Shown here one piece after another: positions 8,987 to 19,513 of a stretch of DNA of 37,809 nt. This stretch comes from Acidimicrobiales bacterium (GTDB lineage Bacteria > Actinomycetota > Acidimicrobiia > Acidimicrobiales > SZUA-35): contig JAHDBV010000040.1 of NCBI GenBank assembly GCA_020630195.1, forward strand, positions 1 through 37,809. The letters run 5' to 3'. How positions within the stretch are numbered: the first letter of the stretch is position 1; the number at the start of each line of letters is the position of its first letter. A model generated the notes under the pieces. That model made no database searches. It was not told the origin of the DNA and was given only the letters and a program-made list of their open reading frames with translations. The position numbers were made by a program, and so were the translations under genes.

Positions 8987-10168
8987 TCAGCGCAGGTCGC
9001 CGACGGTGGCGAGGTACACCTCGCCGTCGGTCCGGACCGTGGTGGTGCCGGCGCCGATCATCGCCGAGGCACCGGCGGCGAGCGTGTGCTCCCCGACCGT
9101 CGCCGAGCCGCGGATGACGAGGGCGATCGCCGGACCGTCGACGGTGGTGTCGACCGCACCGTCGAGGCGACGCAGACCGAACTCCGGCACCGGGATCTCG
9201 TAGGCGTGGTCGTCACCCACCGCGGTCTGCACGGCGGCGTCGAGCGGAGTGGCGTCGACCACCGCCGCGAGCTCGGGCAGATCGATGTGCTTCGGCGTGA
9301 GCCCACCGCGGATGACGTTGTCGGAGTTGGCCATCAGCTCGACCCCGACCCCCCGGAGGTAGGCATGCAGGTTGCCGGCTTCGAGGAAGATCGCCTGGCC
9401 GGGCGACATCGAGACGTGGTTGAGCAGGAGTGCCACCACGACCCCGGGATCGCCGGGGAACGCGTCCTCGATCTCGGCGACCGAACGGAGTTCGGCATCG
9501 TCCGCCTCGTCGGTCGCGGCGTGGGCGGCAGCCGCGACCACGGCGGGCACGAGGTCGGTGGCCTCGTCACGCTCCGGATCGAGGATCCAGGCCGTGACGG
9601 CGGCGAGCACGTCCCGGTCGTCGCCATCGGCGGCGAGCCGATCGGCGAGGGCATCGAGATCGGCGTGCGGAGCGGCGGCCCGCAACCGGTCGAACACGGC
9701 TCGGGCCGAGGCCAGCGTGCGGTAGCCGCACTTCGCCTCGAACGGGGTGAGCGCACACATCAGCTCGGGCTTGTGGTTGTCGTCGCGGTACGTCCGGTGC
9801 GGTGCGTCGAGCGCCACCCCGGCCGCGTTTTCCCGGGCGAACCCGGCACGGGCCTCGTCGAGCGACGGGTGCGATTGGATCGACAACGGCACGGACGCCG
9901 CGAGGATCTTCAACAGGAACGGCAACCGACCGAACCGCTCGCCCACCTCGGCGCCCAACCAGCGGGCGGGGTCGGCGGCGATGCGATCGTCGAGGGTCGA
10001 GCCGTCGCCAAGCCCGGCGGGTGCCTTCGGATGGGCGCCGAGCCACCACTCGGCCCACGGCCGACCGTCGGGTTCGACCCCGACGATCGTCGGGATGGCG
10101 TCGGGGTCACCCCAGGCGTAGTGCTGGGCGACCCCGGCGATCGGGGCGACGATCGCCGGTTCGGTCAC
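8987..10168 (-). CDS. manA: Mannose-6-phosphate isomerase, class I
   Basis: A 393-residue zinc enzyme that interconverts fructose-6-phosphate and mannose-6-phosphate, the entry to GDP-mannose. Zinc ligands are visible: Q98 and H100 in SIQSHPS, E135 in KPELMCAL, and H268 in LEAGNLHAYLRG. Other family marks are the opening QHYAWGDPDAIP (15-26), PFLLKILAASVPLSIQSHPS and VELMANSDNVIRGGLTPKH. The C-terminal cupin half is normal and the length is as expected for the class. It starts 18 bases after the manB stop, so it is in the same operon. It corresponds to Rv3255c in the mycobacterial locus. The SIS isomerase nearby may share the same reaction. Confidence 0.96.
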   Translation of the reverse strand: MTEPAIVAPIAGVAQHYAWGDPDAIPTIVGVEPDGRPWAEWWLGAHPKAPAGLGDGSTLDDRIAADPARWLGAEVGERFGRLPFLLKILAASVPLSIQSHPSLDEARAGFARENAAGVALDAPHRTYRDDNHKPELMCALTPFEAKCGYRTLASARAVFDRLRAAAPHADLDALADRLAADGDDRDVLAAVTAWILDPERDEATDLVPAVVAAAAHAATDEADDAELRSVAEIEDAFPGDPGVVVALLLNHVSMSPGQAIFLEAGNLHAYLRGVGVELMANSDNVIRGGLTPKHIDLPELAAVVDATPLDAAVQTAVGDDHAYEIPVPEFGLRRLDGAVDTTVDGPAIALVIRGSATVGEHTLAAGASAMIGAGTTTVRTDGEVYLATVGDLR

Positions 10169-10186
10169 GGTTCGCTCGGCTCCGAC

Positions 10187-11575
10187 TCAGCCGGCCATCA
10201 CGGCCTGCACCTCGGCGACCTTGTCGGCGACGGTGGCGTCGTCGGCGGCCTCGAGGTTCAGGCGCAGGAGCGGCTCGGTGTTGGAGGCACGGAGGTTGAA
10301 CCACCAGTCGCCGAGGTCGACGGTGAGCCCGTCGAGGCGATCGATGGTGCCCTGCCCGTCGTAGTGGGCGGCCACGGCGTCGATGACCGCGGCGGCGTCG
10401 GAGACGCGGGTGTTGATCTCGCCGGACGCGGCGTAGCGCTTCAGCGGCTCGAGCAGCTCGGAGAACGGACCGTCGGCGGCCGAGAGCTGCTCGAGCACGA
10501 ACATCGAGGCGATCAGACCGGAGTCGGCCCGCCAGTTGTCGGCGAAGTAGTAGTGGGCCGAGTGCTCACCACCGAACACGGCCCCCTCGTCGGCCATCAC
10601 CTGCTTGATGAAGCTGTGACCGACGCGGGTGCGGATCGCGGTGCCGCCGTGTTCGGCCACGACCTCCGGTACGACCTTCGAACAGATCAGGTTGTAGATC
10701 ACCTTGGCACCGGGGTTGCGATCGAGGATCGCCCCGGCGAGCAGCGCCGTGGTCAGCGAACCCGAGACGGGCTGGCCCTTCTCGTCCACGCAGAACACGC
10801 GGTCGGCGTCGCCGTCGAACGCCAGTCCGATGTCGGCACCGGTCTCGAGCACCCGTGCCTGGAGGTCGCGGAGGTTCTCGACCTCGATGGGGTTGGCCTC
10901 GTGGTTCGGGAAGGAACCGTCGAGCTCGGGATACATCACCTCGAGGTCGAAGGGGAGCTTCGCGAACACGGCCGGCACGACCATGCCGCCCATGCCGTTG
11001 GCGGTGTCGGCGATCACCTTCAGCGGCTTGAGCTTCGAGGTGTCGATGAACGACAGCACGTGGTCGACGAACGCGTCGAGCAGATCGTCGGTGCGGAGGG
11101 TGCCGGGTGTCTCGGCGTCGTCGGCGGCGGCGTCGGTCCCCTCGGCCTCGGCGACGGAGCGGATCTGGGCGAGCCCGGTGTCCTGTCCGATCGGCGCCGC
11201 ACCCGAGCGGCAGACCTTGATGCCGTTGTACTCGGCCGGGTTGTGGGAGGCGGTGAACATCGCGCCCGGCATGTCGAGCGAGCCGGAGGCGAAGTACATC
11301 AGATCGGTCGAGCCCATGCCGATGTCGAGCACGTCGAGGCCCTGGCTCATCACACCCTCCGCGAAGGCACCGACGAGTTCGGGACCCGACGGGCGCATGT
11401 CGCGACAGACCACGACCGAGGTGGTGTCGGGTTCGGCCGAGCGGATGTAGGCCCCGAACCCGACCCCGAGGGCGCGGCAGGTGGGGGCGTCGATCTGATC
11501 CGGGTAGGTGCCCCGGATGTCGTAGGCCTTGACGATCTTGTCGAGCGGGAGCACGTCAGCTGTGGACACGGTCAT
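10187..11575 (-). CDS. manB: Phosphomannomutase/phosphoglucomutase
   Basis: A 462-residue alpha-D-phosphohexomutase that converts mannose-6-phosphate to mannose-1-phosphate (and often the glucose pair). All four family loops are present: the phosphoserine loop TASHNP with S110, the metal-binding DGDADR (253-258), the sugar-specificity loop GGEHSAHYYF (GEHS 335-338, the Glu-x-Ser type used by PMM/PGM enzymes), and the phosphate-binding RASNTEP near the C-terminus. The opening KAYDIRGTYPDQ is typical. There is no good Shine-Dalgarno sequence; the ATG lies seven bases after one arm of a 10-base inverted repeat whose other arm holds the upstream stop, which suggests coupling to the GtrA-GT2 gene. 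It corresponds to Rv3257c. Confidence 0.96.
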   Translation of the reverse strand: MTVSTADVLPLDKIVKAYDIRGTYPDQIDAPTCRALGVGFGAYIRSAEPDTTSVVVCRDMRPSGPELVGAFAEGVMSQGLDVLDIGMGSTDLMYFASGSLDMPGAMFTASHNPAEYNGIKVCRSGAAPIGQDTGLAQIRSVAEAEGTDAAADDAETPGTLRTDDLLDAFVDHVLSFIDTSKLKPLKVIADTANGMGGMVVPAVFAKLPFDLEVMYPELDGSFPNHEANPIEVENLRDLQARVLETGADIGLAFDGDADRVFCVDEKGQPVSGSLTTALLAGAILDRNPGAKVIYNLICSKVVPEVVAEHGGTAIRTRVGHSFIKQVMADEGAVFGGEHSAHYYFADNWRADSGLIASMFVLEQLSAADGPFSELLEPLKRYAASGEINTRVSDAAAVIDAVAAHYDGQGTIDRLDGLTVDLGDWWFNLRASNTEPLLRLNLEAADDATVADKVAEVQAVMAG

Positions 11576-11582
11576 GACACTA

Positions 11583-11650
11583 CTGATCGGCCGCCGCGGC
11601 CCCGGCCATAGGAGATGCCGTCGATACCCAGATCGGGGAGGGCCGATCAG
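11583..11650 (-). promoter_or_regulatory. Inverted repeat spanning the junction between the GtrA-GT2 gene and manB
   Basis: CTGATCGGCC and its exact complement GGCCGATCAG lie at 11583-11592 and 11641-11650, 48 bases apart, with GC-rich sequence between. In the minus-strand RNA the first arm contains the UGA stop of the upstream gene. The second arm ends seven bases before the manB ATG, where a ribosome-binding site would be. A helix here could hide the manB start until a ribosome reaches the upstream stop. Confidence 0.45.
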
Positions 11651-12798
11651 CTCCCGGTGACGGCGGTGTCGCTGCGCCGGTACCAGCCCTCACCGGCCCA
11701 CCGCCGCACCCGGAACAGATCACCGACGAGGGCGACGGTGTCGGCCACGAGCCGAACCGACGAACCCTCGCGGTTCTCGACCCGCACCGGCACCTCGGTG
11801 AGTGAATACCGATCCTGTTCGGCGATGAGGAAGACCTCGACGTCGAAGGCGAACCCGTCGAGTCGGGTGCGGGAGAAGATCGCCTCGGCGATCTCGCCCC
11901 GGAACGCCTTCACCCCACACTGCGTGTCACGGAAATGGCCGAGCAGCACGAGGTGGGTGAGCCAGTTCACGAGCCGACCGCCGATCTCGCGAAGGCGGCG
12001 GGCCCGCACGAGTGTCGTCGTCTGATCGTGGCGTCGGGACCCGACCACGACGTCCCAGCCGTCCTCGACGCCGGCCACGAGTTCGGCGACGACCGCCGGC
12101 GAATAGGCGAGATCGGCATCGGTGAACGCCCGCACCCGTCCCTCCGCGGCGAGCATGCCCGCCCGCACGGCCGCACCCTTGCCCCGGTTCCGGGGCTGGA
12201 CCACCACGCGGGCGCCGTGGTGTTCGGCCTCGGCCGCCGTCGTGTCCGCCGAGCCGTCGTCGACGACGACGATCTCGAGGTCACCGTCGACCGTGGGGCC
12301 GAGCTCGGCGAGCAGCCGATCGACCGTCGGACCGATCCGGCCCGCCTCGTTGTAGGCCGGCACGATCACCGACAGGCGGCGACGACCCGGGTCGGGACCC
12401 CGATCGACACGCTCCGCGAGGTCCCGACGGACCTCGTTGAACAGGATCCAGCGGTACACACCCCACCGGATGGCAGCCGCTGCGGGCAGGGCCATCAGCT
12501 TGGCGAGGAGGTCGTCGAGACCACCGGCGGCGAGCAGCACCGTGAGCACGATGTCGAGCGCACCCGCCACGATCGCGGTGCCGGCGAACAGTCCCGGGTT
12601 GCGAACCCATCGGGCCCGCGGCGCGCCCCGGAACGTCACCACCCGGTTGCCCACGTAGGCCACGAGGGCCGCGGCGAGCAGCGCCACGGCATCCGCGACG
12701 GCCAACGACACCCGGGACGCGAGCCGGACGAACAACCCGAGATCGACGATCGTGGCGACGAGTCCGACGAGCGCGAACAGCCGCAGGCGGGACCTCAT
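11647..12798 (-). CDS. GtrA-like membrane domain fused to a GT2 polyprenyl-phosphate glycosyltransferase
   Basis: 383 residues with an unusual order. Residues 1-130 carry four hydrophobic segments and the GtrA pattern AALVAYVGNRVVTFRG and AAIRWGVYRWILF. Residues 141-365 are a GT2 domain of the dolichol-phosphate-mannose synthase type: RLSVIVPAYNEAGRI, VDDGS (179-183), QPRNRGKGAAVRAGM, the metal-binding DADL (227-230), DTQCGVKAFRGEIAEAIF and GFAFDVEVF. Such enzymes charge polyprenyl phosphate with mannose or glucose at the inner face, and GtrA proteins are thought to help flip the product. The ATG at 12798 overlaps the stop of the upstream gene by four bases (ATGA). A longer frame to 13518 exists but is antisense-like, Arg/Gly-rich sequence. 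Sugar identity is inferred from the manA/manB neighbourhood. Confidence 0.88.
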   Translation of the reverse strand: MRSRLRLFALVGLVATIVDLGLFVRLASRVSLAVADAVALLAAALVAYVGNRVVTFRGAPRARWVRNPGLFAGTAIVAGALDIVLTVLLAAGGLDDLLAKLMALPAAAAIRWGVYRWILFNEVRRDLAERVDRGPDPGRRRLSVIVPAYNEAGRIGPTVDRLLAELGPTVDGDLEIVVVDDGSADTTAAEAEHHGARVVVQPRNRGKGAAVRAGMLAAEGRVRAFTDADLAYSPAVVAELVAGVEDGWDVVVGSRRHDQTTTLVRARRLREIGGRLVNWLTHLVLLGHFRDTQCGVKAFRGEIAEAIFSRTRLDGFAFDVEVFLIAEQDRYSLTEVPVRVENREGSSVRLVADTVALVGDLFRVRRWAGEGWYRRSDTAVTGS

Positions 12799-15785
12799 GG
12801 ACCGCCGGGGGACTCGGGTTCGTCCTCGACCGGGGGCATCGCCACCTCCGGCACCTCGTCGGCCCAGGTGGCCTCGGCGGGGCCGGCGCCGGCCGGGACC
12901 TCGTCGGCCCAGACCGGAGCGACCGAGGCCTCGCCGGCCGCGACGTCGGCGCCGGCTCCGACGACGGCCGGCTCGGCACCACCGGTGCGGCGGCGACGAT
13001 CGAGCACCCCGAGTCCGACGAGGGCCGCGAGGCCGAGCGCCGTCAGGGCGTAGGAGCCGTACTCCACCGCCGAGTAGCCGAACCGGATCTCGACCTCGGT
13101 GTCGGTCGGCACGACGACCATCATGTTCGGGCCCACCCGCCACGGCCCCTCGGCGCCCGAGGCGCTCCAGTTCGGGAAGTACGAGGCCTTCACGAGCACG
13201 GGCACGCCGGGCTCGTCGACGGTGAACGCGATCTTGTCGGTGTCGGTCACGATGTCCGACACGGTCACGGGAGGCAGCTCGACGGCGTCGGCGTCGGCCA
13301 GGTTCACGGCCCGTTGCCACTCGTCCGGTCCGTCCTCGGCCGGCAACGGCATCGCGGCCGATCGCTCGTTGAACGACACCACGGCCTGGGAGACCCAGCC
13401 GGTGTCCCAATGGGTGGCGAGCTCGCCGACGGTGCTCTCGTCGGGGCCGCCGGTCACGACGGGTTCGGTCGTGAGCCCTTCGACGATCGCGGCCTCGGCC
13501 ACCTCGAACACGATCCACGGCGCCGACTCGGCCACCTCGGTGAGACGGGGTTCGTCACGGGCGGCCCGGATCGCCTCGTCGCTCAGGGCCATGTAGTACC
13601 GCACCCCGAGGGTCTCGAGCTGGTCGACCCCGAGGCCGATGTCGAAGCCCCGGTACGGGAGATCGCGCTGCGCCCGTGAGGGCGCCGCCGACAGCACCGA
13701 CTGGTTGAGGAAGTGGAACGGCGTCGTGGCCGACGACTCGAAGTAGAGACCCTCCATCGAGCCGATGCAGCCGTCGGTCCAGTGCGGCAGCAACATCAAC
13801 GCCATCGGCGTGCCGTAGCGGTCGAGATCCTTGTCGTACTCCCACATGGCCCGGCCACACCCGTTGTCGAGCCCGACATCGCCCATCGTCGACACGACGT
13901 CGGAGTACTCGCGGTAGGAGTTCTTCTCCTCGTAGCCCGAGTAGTTCCAGGCGATCCACGACGGCAGGAACGAACGCGACTTCGACTCGATGCCGAGCCA
14001 GGTCCACCGTCCCTCGTCGTCGATCCCACCACCGGGTGCGGCCCGCAGCGGGATGGCGATCCCGACGATCACGACCGACAGACCCACCACCATCGAGATC
14101 ATGACCGTCCACGGATCGGGGCGGTCGTAACGCTCGCTGAGTGTGGTGGCGAAGGCCCGCACCACGAAGGCGACACCGACGGCGGCCACCAGATACACGG
14201 GCAGGTAGAAGAACGGCAGCAGGCGTGCGTTCCAGAGCCGGGCCTCGGGCAGGGTGGCGATGAGCCCGGCGAACAGCGCCGCATTGGTGGCGAACACGAC
14301 CCCGAGCCGTTCCCGGGCACCGAACGCGAGGATCGCGCCGACCACGGCGACGGGCAGTGCGACCCGCATCGGATCGGTCAACAACGAATCGGCGATGGTG
14401 GTGAGCCGCTCCCAGCCCATGTCGTTCAGGTACGGCTCCCGAAGGGTGAACGGGAGCAGCCAGAACGCGGTGAGCGCGAACGCCACCGGCCCGACGGTGA
14501 GCAGCCAACCCGCCCGACGCCGACTCTCCGGGTTGGCCGTCAGGATCAGGACGTAGACGAACACCGCGGGCACGAGCACGAGCAGCCGGTAGCCGAGACC
14601 CGACGACTCCGCCGGCGCCACGGCGGCGAGGGCGACCGTGACGGAGAGGCCGAGCAGCCAACCCCGGGGCACCGAGTGGTGCTGCACCACGAGCAGGATC
14701 AGCACGGGCACGACGAAGAACAACGGGATGACGTGGCACAGCGCGACGAGGGCGATCACCACCGCCGCGGGCGCCCGGTAGCGGTCGTCGTCGAGCCCCT
14801 TCGCGACGAGCCCCACCGCGAGGAGTGCGAGGCAGAGCGACACCGAGAAGGCGAACTCACCGGCGAGCGTCGAGGCGATGTTGCCGCCGTAGATCGTGAA
14901 GTTCGTGTCGAACAGGAAGATGGTCGCCCCGAGCGAGACGAAGGCCGGCACCGGGTCGGGTGAGCCGGCGAGCCGGGCCATGAACCAGGCCGCGATCGGG
15001 AACATCACGAGCCCGCTGACCGACACCAGCTTGAAAGCGATGCCGTAGGGCAGCCCGATCAGGCCGAGGCCGACGAGCACGCCGAGGGTGATGATCCAGC
15101 CGCCGTGGCGGCCGACCCGACGAGCGAGTTCGATCGCCGCACCGACGATCGTGAACCCGATCGGGACACCGATCCACGGGGTGAGACCGGCGTTGAGCAG
15201 CACGATCGCGAGCGACGGGACGACCATGTAGAACTGGTAGGCGGGGAACCCGGCGTACCAGTCGGGCGTCCAGCCGGTGATGCGGCCCTGGCTCAGCAGC
15301 TCGTCGCGCAGGAAGGCGGGGCCCCAGACGTGGGCGCCCATGTCGCCGCCCGACGGGGTCGTGTCGGCGAGGAGCAGACCCGGCCGGAGCTGCACGAACA
15401 CGAAGACGGCCGCGGCGAGCGCGACGCCGAACGAGATCAGATCGAGCGGACGGTCCAGCAACCGGGACCACCACGGGTCCCGATGGACGGGGGCCGCGGC
15501 GACCGCCGCCAGCACGACGTCGTCGTCGACGGGTTCGGCCGGTTCGGCGACCCGATCATCGGCGGTCGGGTCGCCGGCGACGTCGATCACCGTCGTGGCG
15601 GCCGGTGCTTCCACGGTCGCCGCTTCCTGGTCGACCGCGTCACGCAGCAGCGCCGAGGCGGCATCGACCTCGGCCGAGACCTCGGCCTCGGGGGTGACGG
15701 CATCATCGGCGGGGGGCGTCGGTGCGTCCGACCCCTCGGGGGTCGTCACCGGCGGGTCGTCGGGCGCGCGGGTCGACTCGTCCAT
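12795..15785 (-). CDS. Large polytopic membrane protein with PTPS-related domain (GT-C-like)
   Basis: 996 residues. The first ~110 are acidic and Pro/Ala-rich, probably a disordered cytoplasmic tail. A hydrophobic core follows (about 115-600) with a dozen or more segments. It includes the stretch GWTPDWYAGFPAYQFYMVVP and GGNIASTLAGEFAFSVSLC, which I recognise as the pattern of the membrane family called 6-pyruvoyl-tetrahydropterin synthase related (PF10131 type), thought to be GT-C-like. A long, presumably extracytoplasmic region comes next (about 600-900, with WLGIESKSRSFLPSW and WIVFEVAEAAIVEGL), then one last membrane segment and an acidic tail. The DE-rich motif typical of GT-C is not clear. 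Coupling by ATGA to the GtrA-GT2 gene suggests it uses the polyprenyl-phosphate sugar made there; this is inference. Confidence 0.8.
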   Translation of the reverse strand: MDESTRAPDDPPVTTPEGSDAPTPPADDAVTPEAEVSAEVDAASALLRDAVDQEAATVEAPAATTVIDVAGDPTADDRVAEPAEPVDDDVVLAAVAAAPVHRDPWWSRLLDRPLDLISFGVALAAAVFVFVQLRPGLLLADTTPSGGDMGAHVWGPAFLRDELLSQGRITGWTPDWYAGFPAYQFYMVVPSLAIVLLNAGLTPWIGVPIGFTIVGAAIELARRVGRHGGWIITLGVLVGLGLIGLPYGIAFKLVSVSGLVMFPIAAWFMARLAGSPDPVPAFVSLGATIFLFDTNFTIYGGNIASTLAGEFAFSVSLCLALLAVGLVAKGLDDDRYRAPAAVVIALVALCHVIPLFFVVPVLILLVVQHHSVPRGWLLGLSVTVALAAVAPAESSGLGYRLLVLVPAVFVYVLILTANPESRRRAGWLLTVGPVAFALTAFWLLPFTLREPYLNDMGWERLTTIADSLLTDPMRVALPVAVVGAILAFGARERLGVVFATNAALFAGLIATLPEARLWNARLLPFFYLPVYLVAAVGVAFVVRAFATTLSERYDRPDPWTVMISMVVGLSVVIVGIAIPLRAAPGGGIDDEGRWTWLGIESKSRSFLPSWIAWNYSGYEEKNSYREYSDVVSTMGDVGLDNGCGRAMWEYDKDLDRYGTPMALMLLPHWTDGCIGSMEGLYFESSATTPFHFLNQSVLSAAPSRAQRDLPYRGFDIGLGVDQLETLGVRYYMALSDEAIRAARDEPRLTEVAESAPWIVFEVAEAAIVEGLTTEPVVTGGPDESTVGELATHWDTGWVSQAVVSFNERSAAMPLPAEDGPDEWQRAVNLADADAVELPPVTVSDIVTDTDKIAFTVDEPGVPVLVKASYFPNWSASGAEGPWRVGPNMMVVVPTDTEVEIRFGYSAVEYGSYALTALGLAALVGLGVLDRRRRTGGAEPAVVGAGADVAAGEASVAPVWADEVPAGAGPAEATWADEVPEVAMPPVEDEPESPGGP

Positions 15786-15862
15786 GAAGTCACCATCCTC
15801 GCAGCCGCGATCACCGAATCGGCGTCACGTTCCGATCGGATGTGGCGGGATCGTCGTCGGGA

Positions 15863-16057
15863 TCAGCGACGGCGGCCGGCGTGCAGGCCGACCTGCTCGA
15901 GCGCGTTGCCGAGCTCGATCGGGGCACCGCCGAGCGACCAGGTGCGGGTGTCGCAGTTGTCGCAGGAGCGCATCACGAGGTCGGTGCCGTCGACGTGCAT
16001 GGCGATGGCGACGGCCTCGTTGCCACAGGTGGCGCATCGTTCGATCGTCTGGGTCAC
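15863..16057 (-). CDS. Small zinc-ribbon protein, function unknown
   Basis: 64 residues with two CxxC knuckles, C8-x2-C11 (ERCATCGN) and C32-x2-C35 (RSCDNCDT), separated by 20 residues, a typical zinc-ribbon spacing. The rest, TWSLGGAPIELGNALEQVGL, has no motif I recognise. A GTG start at 16057 is preferred because GAGGAG stands nine bases before it. The frame extends to an ATG at 16132, adding an Arg/Pro-rich tail that does not look conserved. It could be a partner or regulator for a neighbour, but nothing in the sequence says which. Confidence 0.65.
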   Translation of the reverse strand: MTQTIERCATCGNEAVAIAMHVDGTDLVMRSCDNCDTRTWSLGGAPIELGNALEQVGLHAGRRR

Positions 16058-16173
16058 GGCAGTCGGCTCCTCGGGAATCACCGGGCGGGTGCGACTCCGA
16101 TCGGATCGGGGCGTCGCCGAGTGAGGCCGCATGAGCCGAATGGTCCGATCGGCCCACGCGGGCCCGGGGGCGA

Positions 16174-16935
16174 TCAGAACGGCAGGTCGAGATCGCCCAA
16201 CAGCACGACGAGCGTGGCGGCGTTGAACGTCATGTGGGCCGCGATCGCGGCGAGCAGCCCGTGCCGGAGCCGCAGCCAGCCGAGCACGAGCCCGAACACG
16301 ATCAGGCCCGGCCAGGTGATCACGGCATCGTGCACGACCCCGAACAACACGGCCTGGATGCCGAGGGCGGGCACGACGGGCAGCACCCGCCCCAGCCCAC
16401 CGAGCACGAGGCCGCGGAAGGCGAGTTCCTCCACGATCGGGGCGATGAGTGCGGCCAGCACGACGAGGAGGATCCGATCACCGGTCGTCGCGGCACGATC
16501 GGCGAGCTCACGGGCGGCGTCGTCGACCGAGGAGGGGTCGATCACGCCCCGCAGCACCAGATAGACGATCGGGACGAGCACGAACTGGCTCGCCACCCCC
16601 GCCGCGGCGCCCAGGCCGACCGACGCGGGCCGTGGCGCCCCGTCGATCCCGAGCGCCCGCAGGCCCGCCCCGACCGAGCCGGCCCGCTGCGCGGCGAGTG
16701 CCACGGTTCCGGGGCCGTAGCAGAGCCACAGCCCGATCCCGGCGACGAAGATCACCGTCATGGACACGTCGTCGACGTCGACGTCGCCGATGGCGACGAC
16801 CAAGCCGGCCCACACCACCTTCAGGATCTGGGTCGAGACGATGAATCCCAGGACGAGCATCAGCGTCCACGGCGTGTCCGGCAGGGCGACCCCGCCGCGA
16901 CCCGACGTGGTCGTGCTGGTGGACGCCTCGTTCAC
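16174..16935 (-). CDS. CPBP family intramembrane metalloprotease (CAAX protease-like)
   Basis: 253 residues, several hydrophobic segments, and the three motifs of the CPBP/Abi family: EELAFRG (EExxxR) in APIVEELAFRGLVLGG, FGVVHD (FxxxH) in VLFGVVHDAVI, and HMTFNA (HxxxN/B) near the C-terminus. These residues form the glutamyl-type membrane protease site. Substrates of bacterial members are mostly unknown; some process peptides or confer self-immunity to bacteriocins. The GTG at 16935 is chosen over an ATG 24 codons upstream because the added sequence is Arg/Gly-rich and a TAGATT box lies seven bases before this GTG. It is divergent from ftsH with a 122-base gap. Confidence 0.88.
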   Translation of the reverse strand: MNEASTSTTTSGRGGVALPDTPWTLMLVLGFIVSTQILKVVWAGLVVAIGDVDVDDVSMTVIFVAGIGLWLCYGPGTVALAAQRAGSVGAGLRALGIDGAPRPASVGLGAAAGVASQFVLVPIVYLVLRGVIDPSSVDDAARELADRAATTGDRILLVVLAALIAPIVEELAFRGLVLGGLGRVLPVVPALGIQAVLFGVVHDAVITWPGLIVFGLVLGWLRLRHGLLAAIAAHMTFNAATLVVLLGDLDLPF

Positions 16936-16942
16936 CCGGCGG

Positions 16943-16948
16943 AATCTA
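16943..16948 (-). promoter_or_regulatory. Putative -10 box of the CPBP protease gene
   Basis: TAGATT on the minus strand seven bases before the GTG at 16935. It fits a leaderless transcript and supports the chosen start. Confidence 0.5.
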
Positions 16949-17044
16949 CCGCTCCGCGGCCGTGCCGGACCCGCCGCCCGCCTCCCGGGGCGGGTGCCGC
17001 GGACCAACCCGTCATCCGACTCCGGACTCGGACGCCACGAGGCG

Positions 17045-17050
17045 TAGGAT
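17045..17050 (+). promoter_or_regulatory. Putative -10 box of ftsH
   Basis: TAGGAT on the plus strand seven bases before the ftsH ATG at 17058. Only a G-run lies between, too close to the ATG to serve as a good ribosome-binding site. The pattern fits a leaderless mRNA. Confidence 0.5.
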
Positions 17051-17057
17051 CGGGGGT

Positions 17058-19030
<1,973 letters not shown>

Positions 19031-19049
<19 letters not shown>

Positions 19050-19471
19050 TCCCAGTCACGCCCGCCGATCGCCGCGATCAGCTCGTCGCGATCGAGCGGG
19101 CCGAACCAGGTGGCGTGCACGACGCCATCGTGATCCGCCAGCACCGTGGTCGGCACCCCGTCGATCCGGTAGCGCTGGTGGATCGCCGCGTCCTGCTCCA
19201 CGTCGAGCCGCTGCACCGGGAGCCCGTCCCGGGCCACCGACTGCACGACGTCCCACGCCCCTCGACACGAGTCACAGGTCGATGAGCCGAACATGACCAG
19301 CAGACCGGGCGAGTCCGGATCGGCGAAGTCGTCGCGATCGAGCTGGATCGGCGCCCGATAGCTGGGGGCGGACGGCGGATCGGGGCGACGGCGGCGGAGC
19401 ACGGTGGCGACACCGACCGCGACGGCGACCAGGACGAGCGCCACGACGAGACGCACCAGTGGATCGGACAT
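19031..19471 (-). CDS. Membrane-anchored thioredoxin-fold protein
   Basis: 146 residues. An N-terminal membrane segment (about 7-25) is followed by RRRR, so the domain may face the cytoplasm or, if cleaved, the outside; the charge pattern is ambiguous. The thioredoxin fold follows: LLVMFGSSTCDSCRGAW with the redox pair C66-x2-C69, VQRLDVEQD, and the cis-proline in GVPTTV (P107). The CDSC active site is unusual but keeps both cysteines, so it is likely redox-active. The gene is downstream of the DUF5719-like gene by 42 bases and overlaps the 3' end of ftsH tail to tail. A role in oxidation state of exported proteins is possible but not shown. Confidence 0.85.
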
Positions 19472-19513
19472 GGCCTCAGTGTGGCCGCGACGACGAGCTC
19501 CGCGTGGGTCGGG

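Noticed and set aside
8501..11611. Long open frame on the plus strand (over 1000 codons)
   Set aside because: It is antisense to manA and manB, whose motifs are intact. Its composition is the Gly/Val/Asp/His-rich pattern created by reading GC-rich codons backwards.
12799..13518. Upstream extension of the GtrA-GT2 frame by 240 codons
   Set aside because: The extension overlaps the coding sequence of the large membrane protein and is Arg/Gly-rich. The family-like start and ATGA overlap are at 12798.
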